A stretch of 64,000 nucleotides of DNA from Kosakonia sp. SMBL-WEM22. GTDB lineage: Bacteria > Pseudomonadota > Gammaproteobacteria > Enterobacterales > Enterobacteriaceae. The notes below the pieces were generated by a model. That model did no database searches and was not told the origin of the DNA. It saw only the letters and a program-made list of their open reading frames with translations. Below, piece by piece: positions 27,867-36,396 of this stretch (its first letter is position 1; every line of letters begins with the position of its first letter). The position numbers and the translations under genes are program-made. The stretch is from assembly GCF_014490785.1 (NCBI RefSeq), contig NZ_CP051488.1:2914001-2978000 (forward strand), read 5' to 3'.

Positions 27867-28210
27867 ATGTCGTCATCTCCAGAGCTCCCGCGCGCCCCTT
27901 ACTGCCCAATCAATGAGGCCACCGGAAAAGAGTCAATAAAATCAGTCGTCAAATGAGGTTTAACTGAAATTTAGATGAGGAGCAGAAAACCAACCACTTT
28001 ATCCGGGGGGTGAATTGTAACGGTCAGATAAGCAATTTTAATCAATAACATCAGGATGTTAATGGCAAAACCGAGGGGGAAACATGAAAATGTAACAAAT
28101 ATATGTCTGAATTTGTGATAAATATCACCATATATGATATCACCGCAAAATCATGCAGTTAGACAGGGTGAATGGTTACTTAAGGGTAACTGAAGTGACG
28201 TAAGCCGAGG
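27867..28210 (-). promoter_or_regulatory. AT-rich leader of the pilus operon
   Basis: About 344 bases without a gene between the cheW terminator and the first pilin. It is clearly richer in A and T than the flanks, as is common for silenced fimbrial promoters (H-NS-type control is inference). I could not choose one promoter with confidence. Confidence 0.5.
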
Positions 28211-28242
28211 GAGAAACGGGCGGGTGAAAAGCTTCACCCGCC
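28211..28242 (-). terminator. Hairpin after cheW
   Basis: Perfect inverted repeat GGCGGGTGAA / TTCACCCGCC immediately downstream of the cheW stop. On the minus strand it is followed by CGTTTCTC, a weak T tract. It would close the motAB-cheAW transcript before the pilus operon. Confidence 0.7.
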
Positions 28243-28249
28243 AAATGCG

Positions 28250-28753
28250 TTACGCGACGTGGCTTGCCGCGATGTCCAGCAGCGCCATTTCGTCGCTGTT
28301 GAGCAGTTTTTCAATGTTTACCAGAATCAGCATACGGTCGCCCAGCGCGCCGAGACCGGTCAGGTACTCAGTCGACAGGGTCACGGCAAATTCCGGGGCC
28401 GGGCGGATCTGATCAGAAGCGAGGGACAGCACGTCAGAAACGCCGTCAACCACGATCCCGACCACACGCTGACCAAGATTCAGCACGATCACCACGGTGT
28501 TTTCGTTATATTCCACTTCACCCTGGCTGAACTTTACGCGCAGGTCGACGATGGGCACGATCACGCCGCGCAGGTTAGTTACGCCTTTGATGAAATCAGG
28601 GGTGTTGGCGATGCGGGTAACCTGATCATAGCCACGAATTTCCTGCACTTTGAGAATATCGATGCCGTACTCTTCATCGCCCAAAGTGAAGACCAGGAAC
28701 TCCTGACCTGATGGCTCGCCCGCCAGTTTTGCTACATTACTCATACCGGTCAT
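28250..28753 (-). CDS. cheW: CheW, receptor-kinase coupling protein
   Basis: A 167-residue SH3-like adaptor that links chemoreceptors to CheA. It matches E. coli CheW in length and nearly throughout: EEYGIDILKVQEIRGYD, GVTNLRGVIVPIVDLR and the receptor-binding stretch. It is the last gene of the motAB-cheAW (mocha) operon. In E. coli tar follows directly; here a pilus operon comes next. Confidence 0.98.
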   Translation of the reverse strand: MTGMSNVAKLAGEPSGQEFLVFTLGDEEYGIDILKVQEIRGYDQVTRIANTPDFIKGVTNLRGVIVPIVDLRVKFSQGEVEYNENTVVIVLNLGQRVVGIVVDGVSDVLSLASDQIRPAPEFAVTLSTEYLTGLGALGDRMLILVNIEKLLNSDEMALLDIAASHVA

Positions 28754-28775
28754 GTTTTATACCTTCTTAACTAAA

Positions 28776-30815
28776 TCAGGCGGCTGTGTGCGCCATACGA
28801 TGTTCACGATTCAATCCCTGCAGCGCTGAGACGTCCACAATCAGCGCGACGCTACCATCACCGAGGATGGTGGCGGCAGAAATCCCCGGCACTTTGCGAT
28901 AGTTGCTCTCCAGGTTTTTCACCACCACCTGGTGCTGACCAATCAGCTGATCGACCAGCAGCGCATAGCGACGACCTGCGCTCTGCAGAATGACAACAAT
29001 TCCCTGCGTGGCTTCGGTTTTTGCCCCCGCCACATCAAACACTTTCCACAACTCGACCAGCGGCAGATATTCGCCACGCACTTCCAGTACGCGCTCGCCG
29101 CCCGCCAGCGGATGCAGATCTTCTTCGCGCGGCTGCAACGACTCCATGACGGCGTTGAGCGGCAGGATAAAGACTTCGTTATTCACTTTAACGGACATGC
29201 CGTCGAGGATCGCCAGCGTCAGCGGCAGCAGGATACGGATAGTCGTACCGGTACCCTGCTTCGATTTGATCTCAACATGGCCGCCCATCTCCTGGATGTT
29301 ACGTTTCACCACGTCCATGCCCACGCCGCGGCCGGAGACGTCCGTCACCTGCTCTGCCGTGGAGAAGCCCGGGGCGAAAATCAACATGCCAACCTCTTCG
29401 TCGGTCATGGTTTCGCTTACCGCCATGCCCTGCGAGATCGCTTTGGCGAGGATGCGGTCGCGGTTAAGGCCGGCGCCATCATCGGTCACTTCGATGCAGA
29501 TGTTGCCGCCCTGATGCTCTGCGGAGAGGATCAGGTTACCAATCGGCGATTTGCCCGCTTCAACACGTCGCTCCGGGGTTTCGATACCGTGGTCGAGACT
29601 GTTACGCACCAGGTGCGTTAACGGATCGATAATGCGTTCGATCAGGCTCTTATCAAGCTCGGTCGAGCTGCCCTGCAGGGTCAGTTCCACCTGTTTATCC
29701 AGCTTGCTCGCCAGGTCGCGTACCAGACGCGGGAAGCGGCTGAAGACATACTCCATCGGCATCATACGAATCGACATCACCGATTCCTGCAGATCGCGGG
29801 CGTTACGCTGCAGCTGGCTCATGCTGGTGATCAGATCGCCATGGGTCACCGGATCCAGCTCATTGGAGCGCTGGGCCAGCATCGACTGGGTAATCACCAG
29901 TTCGCCGACGAGGTTAATCAGTTGGTCAACTTTTTCAACCGCTACGCGGATACTGGTTGACTCGCTGGCGGCGCGCGCCGGTTTTTCGCGGCCTGCAGGC
30001 TGTGGCTCTTTGGCAACGGCTTTCAGTGCCGGGGCGGCAGTTGCCTGAACGGCAGGAACTGCGGCTTCGGCCTCTTCTGCTGGCGCAGCAGCGTCGGTAA
30101 CCGTTTCAACCGCGGCTGGCGCGGCTTTCTCAAAGGCGATTTGATCGGCTTCGATGACAAAGCAGAGCACCGCAATAATGTCATCTTCACCAAGACCGCC
30201 ATCAATGGTGGCGCTCAGGCTATTAGTGCCTTTAACCACATCGCTTAGCGTACCGAGGTTGCCCAGCTCCTCTTCCAGCAGGGCGACTTCGCTCTCTTTC
30301 AGGCGCGAAAGCACGACGCGCAGCTTGCCGTCGTTCGCTGCAGCCGGTGCGGCATCAGCAGCCGGTACGGTGCTTTCAACCACAGAGAGCTTCGCGCTGC
30401 CGGCAGCCGGAACGGCTTCGCCTTTCGCTTCCAGCGCCAGCTGGCGCAAAGCGTTGCAGATATATTCGAAGCTGGCAGCATCCGGCTCTTGCGAGCTTTT
30501 ATAGGCGTCGAGCTGTTCTTGCATAATATCTTTGGTTTCCAAAAACAGGTTGATGATGTCGGTGTTAAGCTGCATTTCGCCACGCCGTGCCTCATCCAGC
30601 AGGTTCTCCATCAGGTGCGTGGTTTCCTGCAGAATGGTAAAGCCAAACGTTCCCGCACCACCTTTAATAGAGTGAGCGGCGCGGAAGATGGCGTTGAGCT
30701 GTTCTGAATCAGGTGCTTCCGGCACCAGGTCCAATAAATGTTGTTCCATATCGGCCAACAGTTCGTCGGCCTCATCAAAGAATGTCTGGTAAAAATCACT
30801 AATATCCATGCTCAC
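28776..30815 (-). CDS. cheA: CheA, chemotaxis sensor histidine kinase
   Basis: A 679-residue kinase that phosphorylates CheY and CheB. The P1 domain carries the phosphorylated His48 in AAHSIKGGAGTFG. Next come the P2 CheY/CheB-binding domain, an Ala/Pro-rich linker (about residues 230-285), the P3 dimerisation helices, the P4 ATP-binding domain (N-box HLVRNSLDHGIE, G-boxes DDGAGLNRD and GRGVGMDVV) and the P5 CheW-like domain. It is about 25 residues longer than E. coli CheA, mostly in the Ala/Pro linkers. Confidence 0.97.
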   Translation of the reverse strand: MSMDISDFYQTFFDEADELLADMEQHLLDLVPEAPDSEQLNAIFRAAHSIKGGAGTFGFTILQETTHLMENLLDEARRGEMQLNTDIINLFLETKDIMQEQLDAYKSSQEPDAASFEYICNALRQLALEAKGEAVPAAGSAKLSVVESTVPAADAAPAAANDGKLRVVLSRLKESEVALLEEELGNLGTLSDVVKGTNSLSATIDGGLGEDDIIAVLCFVIEADQIAFEKAAPAAVETVTDAAAPAEEAEAAVPAVQATAAPALKAVAKEPQPAGREKPARAASESTSIRVAVEKVDQLINLVGELVITQSMLAQRSNELDPVTHGDLITSMSQLQRNARDLQESVMSIRMMPMEYVFSRFPRLVRDLASKLDKQVELTLQGSSTELDKSLIERIIDPLTHLVRNSLDHGIETPERRVEAGKSPIGNLILSAEHQGGNICIEVTDDGAGLNRDRILAKAISQGMAVSETMTDEEVGMLIFAPGFSTAEQVTDVSGRGVGMDVVKRNIQEMGGHVEIKSKQGTGTTIRILLPLTLAILDGMSVKVNNEVFILPLNAVMESLQPREEDLHPLAGGERVLEVRGEYLPLVELWKVFDVAGAKTEATQGIVVILQSAGRRYALLVDQLIGQHQVVVKNLESNYRKVPGISAATILGDGSVALIVDVSALQGLNREHRMAHTAA

Positions 30816-30819
30816 GCTA

Positions 30820-31779
30820 TCACCTCGGATTGGCTTGTGGCGATGTGGGAACTGCTACCGGAGACGCAGCGGCTGGCGCGGGGGCTGCCGGCGCTGCGGG
30901 CTCAGGCTGTGTAATGGCGCTTATCGGCGCACTTTGACTCTCGGCGTTCTCATGCAGAATGGCCGCTTCTGCCTGTTTATTGAGCACCAAAAGACTGATT
31001 CGGCGGTTGATGGCTTCATCAGGACCGCGGTTGACAAGGCGCATGGTGGCGGCCATGCCGACAACGCGCAGTACCTTGCCATCATCCAGCCCACCGGCAA
31101 CCAGCTCGCGGCGCGATGCGTTTGCACGATCGGCTGAGAGCTCCCAGTTGCTGTACCCTTTGTCACCGTTGGCGTAGGGGGCATCATCGGTATGGCCGGA
31201 AAGACTCACTTTATTCGGGATGCCGTTCAGCACCGGGGCAATTGCCCGTAAAATATCGCGCATGTAGGGCTCGACTTCCGCGCTTCCGGTTTTAAACATC
31301 GGCCGGTTTTGGCTATCGATAATCTGGATGCGCAGCCCTTCCTGCACGAGATCGATCTTCAGATGCGGGCGCAGGGCGCGCAGCTTCGGATCCGCCTCGA
31401 TCAACTGGTCCAGATCGCCGCGCAGCTTGCTCAGGCGCGACTGCTCCATGCGTCGTTTCAAATCATCAATGTTGGGCTGTTTTTGCACTTCGCCCTGTTG
31501 CTGTGTGTAGTCATCGCCACCGCCCGGAATGGGGCTGTCGCTATTGGAAATACGCGGCCCACCGGTGACCGCTGTTGCCAGCGGTGTGCGGAAATACTCC
31601 GCAATCTGGATCAACTCTTTCGGGCTGGAGATGGAGATCAGCCACATCACCAGGAAGAACGCCATCATCGCCGTCATAAAGTCGGCATAGGCGATTTTCC
31701 ACGAGCCATGACCGCCGCCACCATGGCCTTTATGTTTTTTCCGTTTAACTACGACGATAGGATGGGCCTGATTTTTCAT
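30820..31779 (-). CDS. motB: MotB, flagellar stator protein
   Basis: A 319-residue stator subunit. One transmembrane helix (about residues 29-50) carries the proton-binding Asp33 in AYADFMTAMMAFFLVMWL. The C-terminal OmpA-like peptidoglycan-binding domain includes LSGHTDDAPY and SADRANASRREL. An Ala/Pro-rich tail makes it longer than E. coli MotB (308). It overlaps the motA stop by four bases. Confidence 0.97.
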   Translation of the reverse strand: MKNQAHPIVVVKRKKHKGHGGGGHGSWKIAYADFMTAMMAFFLVMWLISISSPKELIQIAEYFRTPLATAVTGGPRISNSDSPIPGGGDDYTQQQGEVQKQPNIDDLKRRMEQSRLSKLRGDLDQLIEADPKLRALRPHLKIDLVQEGLRIQIIDSQNRPMFKTGSAEVEPYMRDILRAIAPVLNGIPNKVSLSGHTDDAPYANGDKGYSNWELSADRANASRRELVAGGLDDGKVLRVVGMAATMRLVNRGPDEAINRRISLLVLNKQAEAAILHENAESQSAPISAITQPEPAAPAAPAPAAASPVAVPTSPQANPR

Positions 31780-32663
31780 GCGTCCTCGGTTGTCGTCTGT
31801 TGGTTAGGATTGCGGACAGCACGCACGTGCTCGTCCAGCTCGACAAACGATGGACGCTCGCTTGAGTAGAGCGTTTTACGACCAAACTCGACCGCGATCG
31901 GCGGGGCATAACCGTTCAGATTCGACAGCAGTGTGATCTTGACGCACTGCATCATCTTGGCGGTCTCTGCGCTCTTTTGGCGCAGAACGCTTGCCAGCGG
32001 CGAGATAAAACCGTACGCCAGCAGAATGCCGAGGAAGGTGCCCACCATTGCGTGGGCAATCAGTGCCCCCAGCTCTGCCGCCGGACGATCCGCCGAGGCG
32101 AGTGCGTGAACCACACCCATTACCGCCGCAACGATACCGAACGCTGGCAGCGAATCGCCGACCGCCGCGAGGGCGTTGGCAGGCACTTCCGCTTCACTTT
32201 CGTGGGTCTCAATCTCTTCATCCATCAGCGCTTCGATTTCGAAGGTGTTCATGTTGCCGCTGATGATCAGACGCAGATAATCGACAATAAACTCCAGCAT
32301 TGTGGCGTCGGCCAGAATGCGCGGGTAGCTGGCGAAAATCTCGCTCTCTTTCGGGTTCTCAATGTCTCTTTCAAGTGAGAACATCCCCTGCTGACGTGAT
32401 TTCGCCATCAGGCGATAGAGCAGCGCCAGCAAGTCCATATACATACTTTTGGTGTACTTAGAGCGGCGAAACAGCAGCGGCAACGCTTTGATAGTGCCTT
32501 TAATGGCTTTGCCGTTGTTGCCCACAATGAATGCACCTACACCCGCCCCGCCGATAATAATCAGTTCAGAGGGTTGATAGAGTGCCCCAAGGTGACCGCC
32601 GGTCATCATATAACCGCCTAAGACTGCACCAACTACTATCAGGTAACCTAATACGATAAGCAC
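31776..32663 (-). CDS. motA: MotA, flagellar stator protein
   Basis: A 295-residue proton-channel subunit with four transmembrane helices. Arg90 and Glu98, which contact the rotor protein FliG, are present in LMAKSRQQGMFSLERD. The conserved Pro residues of the channel (PAFGIVAAVMGVVHAL and GFISPLAS) are also present. The start is GTG at 32663, as in E. coli. Transcription is predicted from a sigma-28 promoter inside the 3' end of flhC. Confidence 0.97.
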   Translation of the reverse strand: MLIVLGYLIVVGAVLGGYMMTGGHLGALYQPSELIIIGGAGVGAFIVGNNGKAIKGTIKALPLLFRRSKYTKSMYMDLLALLYRLMAKSRQQGMFSLERDIENPKESEIFASYPRILADATMLEFIVDYLRLIISGNMNTFEIEALMDEEIETHESEAEVPANALAAVGDSLPAFGIVAAVMGVVHALASADRPAAELGALIAHAMVGTFLGILLAYGFISPLASVLRQKSAETAKMMQCVKITLLSNLNGYAPPIAVEFGRKTLYSSERPSFVELDEHVRAVRNPNQQTTTEDA

Positions 32664-32732
32664 GACATCATCCTTCTGCTAATGACTAAGGCTCAGGAGA
32701 AACATTTCGGAGGGTTTTCACGAACGGCGGGC

Positions 32733-32765
32733 AAAAAAAAGCAGCGGCATTAAAGCACCGCTGCT
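32733..32765 (-). terminator. Rho-independent terminator after flhC / end of MotR-like RNA
   Basis: On the minus strand GCAGCGG / CCGCTGC with a ten-base loop and eight T residues. It is placed between flhC and motA, so it both ends flhDC transcripts and gives the 3' end of a short RNA from the promoter inside flhC. Readthrough would feed motA. Confidence 0.88.
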
Positions 32766-32828
32766 GGAGTTTTCATTCCACCTGATTCGGTTAAACAGCC
32801 TGATCCATCTGTTCTTCCAGCAGTTGTG
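32733..32828 (-). ncRNA. motR: Predicted MotR-like sRNA (motA 5' leader)
   Basis: In E. coli, MotR is a sigma-28-dependent small RNA of about 95 nt from the motA leader. Here a sigma-28 promoter in the 3' end of flhC predicts a start near 32828, and the strong intrinsic terminator ends at about 32733, giving about 96 nt. Position, length, promoter class and terminator all fit. Sequence homology to MotR itself was not checked, so this is inference from layout. Confidence 0.6.
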
Positions 32829-33369
32829 GAATAATATCGGCAGCTTCCGGGGAAAGTTTACGTCTTTTTACCGCACGGGACGGCGGCTGGCATAAACTGC
32901 AGGCAAAGCTACCAACAGGCTGATGAGCATGGGTAATAAAGTTACCGCTGCAGCAGTTACAGCGCGACAACTCCAGCATTCCGCTTTCCACGAAACGGAC
33001 CAGCGTCCAGGCGCGAGTCAGCGCCAGCAGCGGGCCTTCATCAGAATGAGGGCACTGTTCTAGGTAAAGTCGATAAGCTTTAATGACTGCGTCAACGCCG
33101 CTGCACAGACCGGTTTTTAACAAAAACTGCCAGGCGTTGCAGAACATCGACGCGTGGATGTTTTGTTCCCAGGTCATAAACCAGTCGGTGGAGAATGGCA
33201 GCATGCCTTTAGGCGGCGGGCTACCACGCAGCTCTTTGTAGAGCTTGATAAGACGACCACGGCTAAGCTGCGTCTCACTCTCCAGCATCTGTAAACGCGC
33301 GCCAAGTGTAATCAGCTCCATGGCTAACTGAATGTCGCGTGCTTCCTGAACAATGCTTTTCTCACTCAT
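32791..33369 (-). CDS. flhC: FlhC, flagellar master activator subunit
   Basis: A 192-residue zinc-binding subunit of the FlhD4C2 activator that turns on class 2 flagellar genes. The four zinc Cys residues are visible as CNCC (LSRCNCCSG) and CSLC (FACSLCQPP) near residues 137-160. It is two bases downstream of flhD. Its 3' end doubles as the sigma-28 promoter for motA. Confidence 0.97.
   Translation of the reverse strand: MSEKSIVQEARDIQLAMELITLGARLQMLESETQLSRGRLIKLYKELRGSPPPKGMLPFSTDWFMTWEQNIHASMFCNAWQFLLKTGLCSGVDAVIKAYRLYLEQCPHSDEGPLLALTRAWTLVRFVESGMLELSRCNCCSGNFITHAHQPVGSFACSLCQPPSRAVKRRKLSPEAADIIPQLLEEQMDQAV
32834..32860 (-). promoter_or_regulatory. Sigma-28 (FliA) promoter inside flhC for motA
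   Basis: On the minus strand TAAACTTT (32853-32860), 11 bases, GCCGATAT (32834-32841), two mismatches in total to the FliA consensus. It lies within the last 70 bases of flhC coding sequence and points to motA. No such site is present in the flhC-motA gap itself. Confidence 0.85.
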
Positions 33370-33371
33370 GA

Positions 33372-33722
33372 TTAAGCCCTTTTCTTCCTGGCCGCGTCGC
33401 CGTTTTTAGATGATTCGTTGAGCAGGCGGGTTGAAAGCAAAATACCGGTATGGACTTGCTGCAAGTCATCCACACGCGATTCCTGGGTCAGACGAGTGAT
33501 AGTCTGATGATTGTCAAAACGGAACTGACAAATAAGCTGATTGGTTTCAGCTAATTTTACCATCTGCGGCAGGGTCAACTCACCCAGCGTGTTTGCCATC
33601 TCTTCATTAATCCCTAAACGGAACATGGCGGAGGCTTTGTCCTGGCTAATGAGACGCTGAGCAAGGAGTAAATATGACAGATTGATATCGTAAACGTGTT
33701 TCAGCAACTCGGATGTATGCAT
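33372..33722 (-). CDS. flhD: FlhD, flagellar master activator subunit
   Basis: A 116-residue partner of FlhC in the class 1 flagellar activator. It begins MHTSELLKHVYDINLSYLLL and ends GDAARKKRA, matching E. coli apart from the variable tail. An in-frame ATG three codons upstream (33731) is an equally annotated start in some genomes. A long regulatory leader precedes it, with CRP and RcsAB sites. Confidence 0.97.
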   Translation of the reverse strand: MHTSELLKHVYDINLSYLLLAQRLISQDKASAMFRLGINEEMANTLGELTLPQMVKLAETNQLICQFRFDNHQTITRLTQESRVDDLQQVHTGILLSTRLLNESSKNGDAARKKRA

Positions 33723-33906
33723 TTTTCCCATCCAGAATAACCAACTTGAATCTTATGCGGCTAAGCCGCACCCCGTGATGTCGCCGGGAAAAAACCCGGT
33801 ATAAAAAAGAAAGGCTAAATGCATAACTGACTCAGGATCTCGCAAGCAAGGCGCTTCGTTGAGATGTTAATGCCTTGCTGCTCTCTTAATCATTTCTTAC
33901 AAAGAA

Positions 33907-33922
33907 CTAAGATTTTTCCTAA
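33907..33922 (-). promoter_or_regulatory. RcsAB box at flhDC
   Basis: Minus-strand TTAGGAAAAATCTTAG, the same core as the E. coli flhDC RcsAB box, about 190 bases upstream of flhD and just after the predicted start. It links motility to envelope stress through the Rcs phosphorelay (known for E. coli). Confidence 0.88.
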
Positions 33923-33931
33923 TTCGACGCA

Positions 33932-33960
33932 ACTGTACTCGTAGGTGCTTCGACATACAA
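33932..33960 (-). promoter_or_regulatory. Probable flhDC promoter
   Basis: TTGTAT (-35, 33955-33960) and TACAGT (-10, 33932-33937) on the minus strand with 17 bases between. The predicted start near 33925 gives a leader of about 200 bases, as in E. coli flhDC, and places the RcsAB box right after the start. Confidence 0.65.
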
Positions 33961-33988
33961 TCTGAACAGAGCGGGAATTTGAAATTTT

Positions 33989-34004
33989 TGTGATCCACGT
34001 CACA
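33989..34004 (-). promoter_or_regulatory. CRP-binding site upstream of flhDC
   Basis: TGTGA-N6-TCACA, a perfect CRP half-site pair, centred about 71 bases upstream of the predicted flhDC start, an activating position that agrees with known cAMP-CRP control of flhDC. Confidence 0.85.
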
Positions 34005-34490
34005 TAATTTACGTGATTATTGAGAAGAAATCTATCAGTCTCGCTTGTGATTTGGTGTTTAATTGCTCGATTGAACACTTTTTTATTCCACTAGTACGAA
34101 TACTTGTGCAGTACAAACCGTAATAAAGCGCTACTGGTCAGAGGTATGACATGCTCCAATGCCTCGATTCAGCTAAATGTATCTATTGCAGACACATAAA
34201 TAAATATGCTTATAAAACAATAATTTAAGATTTTAGCGTGGCTAATTAGTTGACTTAAGTTACCATTTGAATTTCGTTAATGAGTCGGATGATCGACGAA
34301 GGAATTTAGCGATATATTCTTTAAATTTCAGTTAGGTATTTAATATTCGTTAACATGCTTATTATATGTACGCTCTATTACGTAAGAATAATTAATGAAT
34401 ATTTATGATTACCTTCACAGGGTAGTAATGTTGATAGCTTGCACTGGAGCGTGAAACAGAGTAATGGTGAGAAAAACTGGAATACCTCGT
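34005..34490. other. AT-rich gap between flhDC control region and uspC
   Basis: About 490 bases, strongly AT-rich, with no credible gene. It separates the divergent flhDC and uspC promoters. E. coli also has a long regulated gap upstream of flhDC (often an IS target). No insertion sequence or repeat is seen here. Confidence 0.6.
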
Positions 34491-34500
34491 GGAGAACGCA

Positions 34501-34926
34501 ATGGCCTACGCGCATCTTCTGGTTGCGGTGGCGATGACCCCCGAGAGTCATCAGCTTCTCGCCAAAGCGATTGATATTGCTCGCCCTTCTCGCGCCCGAA
34601 TCACATTAATAACGCTTGCTTCAGACCCCGAACTCTATAATCAGCTTGCTGCACCAATGATGGAGAGTGTGCGAACTCTTGTTTATGAAGAAATGCAACA
34701 CTTTCTTAACGAATTAGTAACCAGTACACATTATCCGATTGAGCAAACGCTAATTGCCTCTGGTGAATTGAGTGAACATATTTTGCATGTTTGCCGGACA
34801 AGAGGCGTCGATCTGGTGATATGCGGTAACCACAACCAGACCTTTTTCTCCCGTGTGGCCTGCGCGGCGAAGCGTGTTGTGAAGCATAGTGAAGTAGATG
34901 TGCTGTTGGTGTCGCTGGGAGAATGA
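34501..34926 (+). CDS. uspC: UspC, universal stress protein
   Basis: A 141-residue UspA-superfamily protein. The N-terminus MAYAHLLVAVAMTPESHQLL and the C-terminal segment GVDLVICGNHNQTFFSRV fit UspC, with the degenerate nucleotide-binding loop of the non-ATP-binding UspA type. I use ATG 34501, which has GGAG seven bases before; the open frame begins four codons earlier. UspC aids UV and salt stress responses and has been linked to motility. Confidence 0.93.
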   Translation: MAYAHLLVAVAMTPESHQLLAKAIDIARPSRARITLITLASDPELYNQLAAPMMESVRTLVYEEMQHFLNELVTSTHYPIEQTLIASGELSEHILHVCRTRGVDLVICGNHNQTFFSRVACAAKRVVKHSEVDVLLVSLGE

Positions 34927-34927
34927 A

Positions 34928-34966
34928 TAAAAAAGCGCCCCCGCGGTGACGGGAGCGCTCTGTTTT
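34928..34966. terminator. Hairpin between uspC and otsA
   Basis: AAAAAAGCGCCCCC ... GGGAGCGCTCTGTTTT between two convergent genes. A and T runs on both sides suggest a terminator for both. Confidence 0.7.
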
Positions 34967-34971
34967 ACGGC

Positions 34972-36396
34972 TTACGCGAGTTTCGGAAAGGTCGCCACTT
35001 TGGTTTGTAGCTCGCTCTGCGCGCTACGTGGCGTGATGTGCTTTAGGTCGTTAATGAACCTCTGCTGCCAGTGGTCAATATCATTCTCCTGAATGATTTT
35101 CAGCATCTCGGCGTGGCGCGAAATACGTTCAGCCAGCGGCATGCGCAGCGCACGGTCAAGGGCCACAGCGACATCGTCACGATCGTAGGGATTAACCAGT
35201 AATGCGGAGGTGAGTTCGTTTGCCGCACCGGCAAACTGCGACAGCACCAGCACACCCGGATTTTCCGGATCCTGCGCCGCCACGTACTCTTTCGCCACCA
35301 GGTTCATGCCATCACGCAGCGGCGTTACCAGCCCCACTTCTGCATAGCGGAAGACCTTCATCAACACTTTGCGATCGAAATGCTGGTTGAGGTAGTAGAG
35401 CGGCGTCCAGCCAAGCTGACCATATTTACCATTAATGCGCCCTGCTTCCGTCTCCAGCTGGTGACGAATATCCTGATAAGCCTGCACTTCACCGCGCGAG
35501 GTCGGCGCGATCTGCGTATAGCGGATCTTGCCATGGTGCTCGGGGAATTTCTCCAGCAGCGTTTCATAGGCGAGGAAACGCTCCGGCAAACCTTTCGAGT
35601 AGTCCAGACGCTCAACGGAGAAGATGTTTTTCACATTCTTCAGCTCGGCTTTCAGCTGCGCCAGCTTGGGCGGCAGCGGGCCGGAAGCTTGCTGAGCGAT
35701 CTCGTTCGGCTCAATACCGATCGGGTAGACTTCGGTGCGGAAGTTTTTACCCCACGCCATATGCTCTTTACTGTTACGCGTGCTGAGCCGCGTCTGCATT
35801 GAGAGGCTATCGAGGAACGCGGTGCGGTCGCTCTCAGTCTGGAAGCCGAGCAGATCGTAATCACACAGCTGCTCCAGCAGCTCTGCGTGCGGCGGTAACG
35901 CGTTGAAGATCTCCGGCGTCGGGAAAGGAATATGCAGGAAGAAGCCAATCTGGTTTTTGACGCCGCGTTTACGCAACTCGCTGGCAAATGGCAGCAGGTG
36001 ATAATCGTGGATCCAGAGAATGTCATCCTCTTTAAGCAGCGGTACCAGCTTATCAGCCAGTAAGGCATTCACTTCCTGGTAGCCATCCCAGGCTTCGCGC
36101 TGGAACTTCACCAGATCGAGACGGTAGTGGAAAGCGGGCCACAATACGGCGTTGGAGAACTGATTGTAATACTGCTCGTGATGCTCTTCGCTAAGGTTGA
36201 ATGAGACCCAGGTAATGTTCCCTTTGCTCACCTCTTTCAGCGGTTGATCTTCATCGCCGATTTCGCCGCTCCAGCCAAACCAGACGCCGCCTGCGGCTTT
36301 CAGTGCGCCCAAAATACCGACTGCCAGTCCGCCAGCACTGGCTTTTTTATCATCAGGCGGTGCAATTCGATTAGATACTACGACTAAGCGACTCAT
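34972..36396 (-). CDS. otsA: Trehalose-6-phosphate synthase OtsA
   Basis: A 474-residue GT20 enzyme joining UDP-glucose and glucose-6-phosphate, the first step of trehalose synthesis for osmotic and stationary-phase protection. Family segments present are SNRIAPPDD, SAGGLAVGI, WIHDYHLLPF, IGFFLHIPFPTPEIF, SVERLDYSKGLPERF and TPLRDGMNLVAKEYVA. I use the ATG at 36396, which has AGGAGAG at proper spacing and gives the E. coli length; an ATG two codons earlier is too close to that site. It overlaps otsB by 26 bases. Confidence 0.97.
   Translation of the reverse strand: MSRLVVVSNRIAPPDDKKASAGGLAVGILGALKAAGGVWFGWSGEIGDEDQPLKEVSKGNITWVSFNLSEEHHEQYYNQFSNAVLWPAFHYRLDLVKFQREAWDGYQEVNALLADKLVPLLKEDDILWIHDYHLLPFASELRKRGVKNQIGFFLHIPFPTPEIFNALPPHAELLEQLCDYDLLGFQTESDRTAFLDSLSMQTRLSTRNSKEHMAWGKNFRTEVYPIGIEPNEIAQQASGPLPPKLAQLKAELKNVKNIFSVERLDYSKGLPERFLAYETLLEKFPEHHGKIRYTQIAPTSRGEVQAYQDIRHQLETEAGRINGKYGQLGWTPLYYLNQHFDRKVLMKVFRYAEVGLVTPLRDGMNLVAKEYVAAQDPENPGVLVLSQFAGAANELTSALLVNPYDRDDVAVALDRALRMPLAERISRHAEMLKIIQENDIDHWQQRFINDLKHITPRSAQSELQTKVATFPKLA

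Noticed and set aside
32664..32732. Sigma-28 promoter within the flhC-motA gap
   Set aside because: No GCCGATAA-like -10 in the gap; the good match lies inside flhC instead.
33890..34078. 62-codon open frame in the flhDC leader
   Set aside because: Runs across the promoter, RcsAB and CRP sites; no homology recognised.
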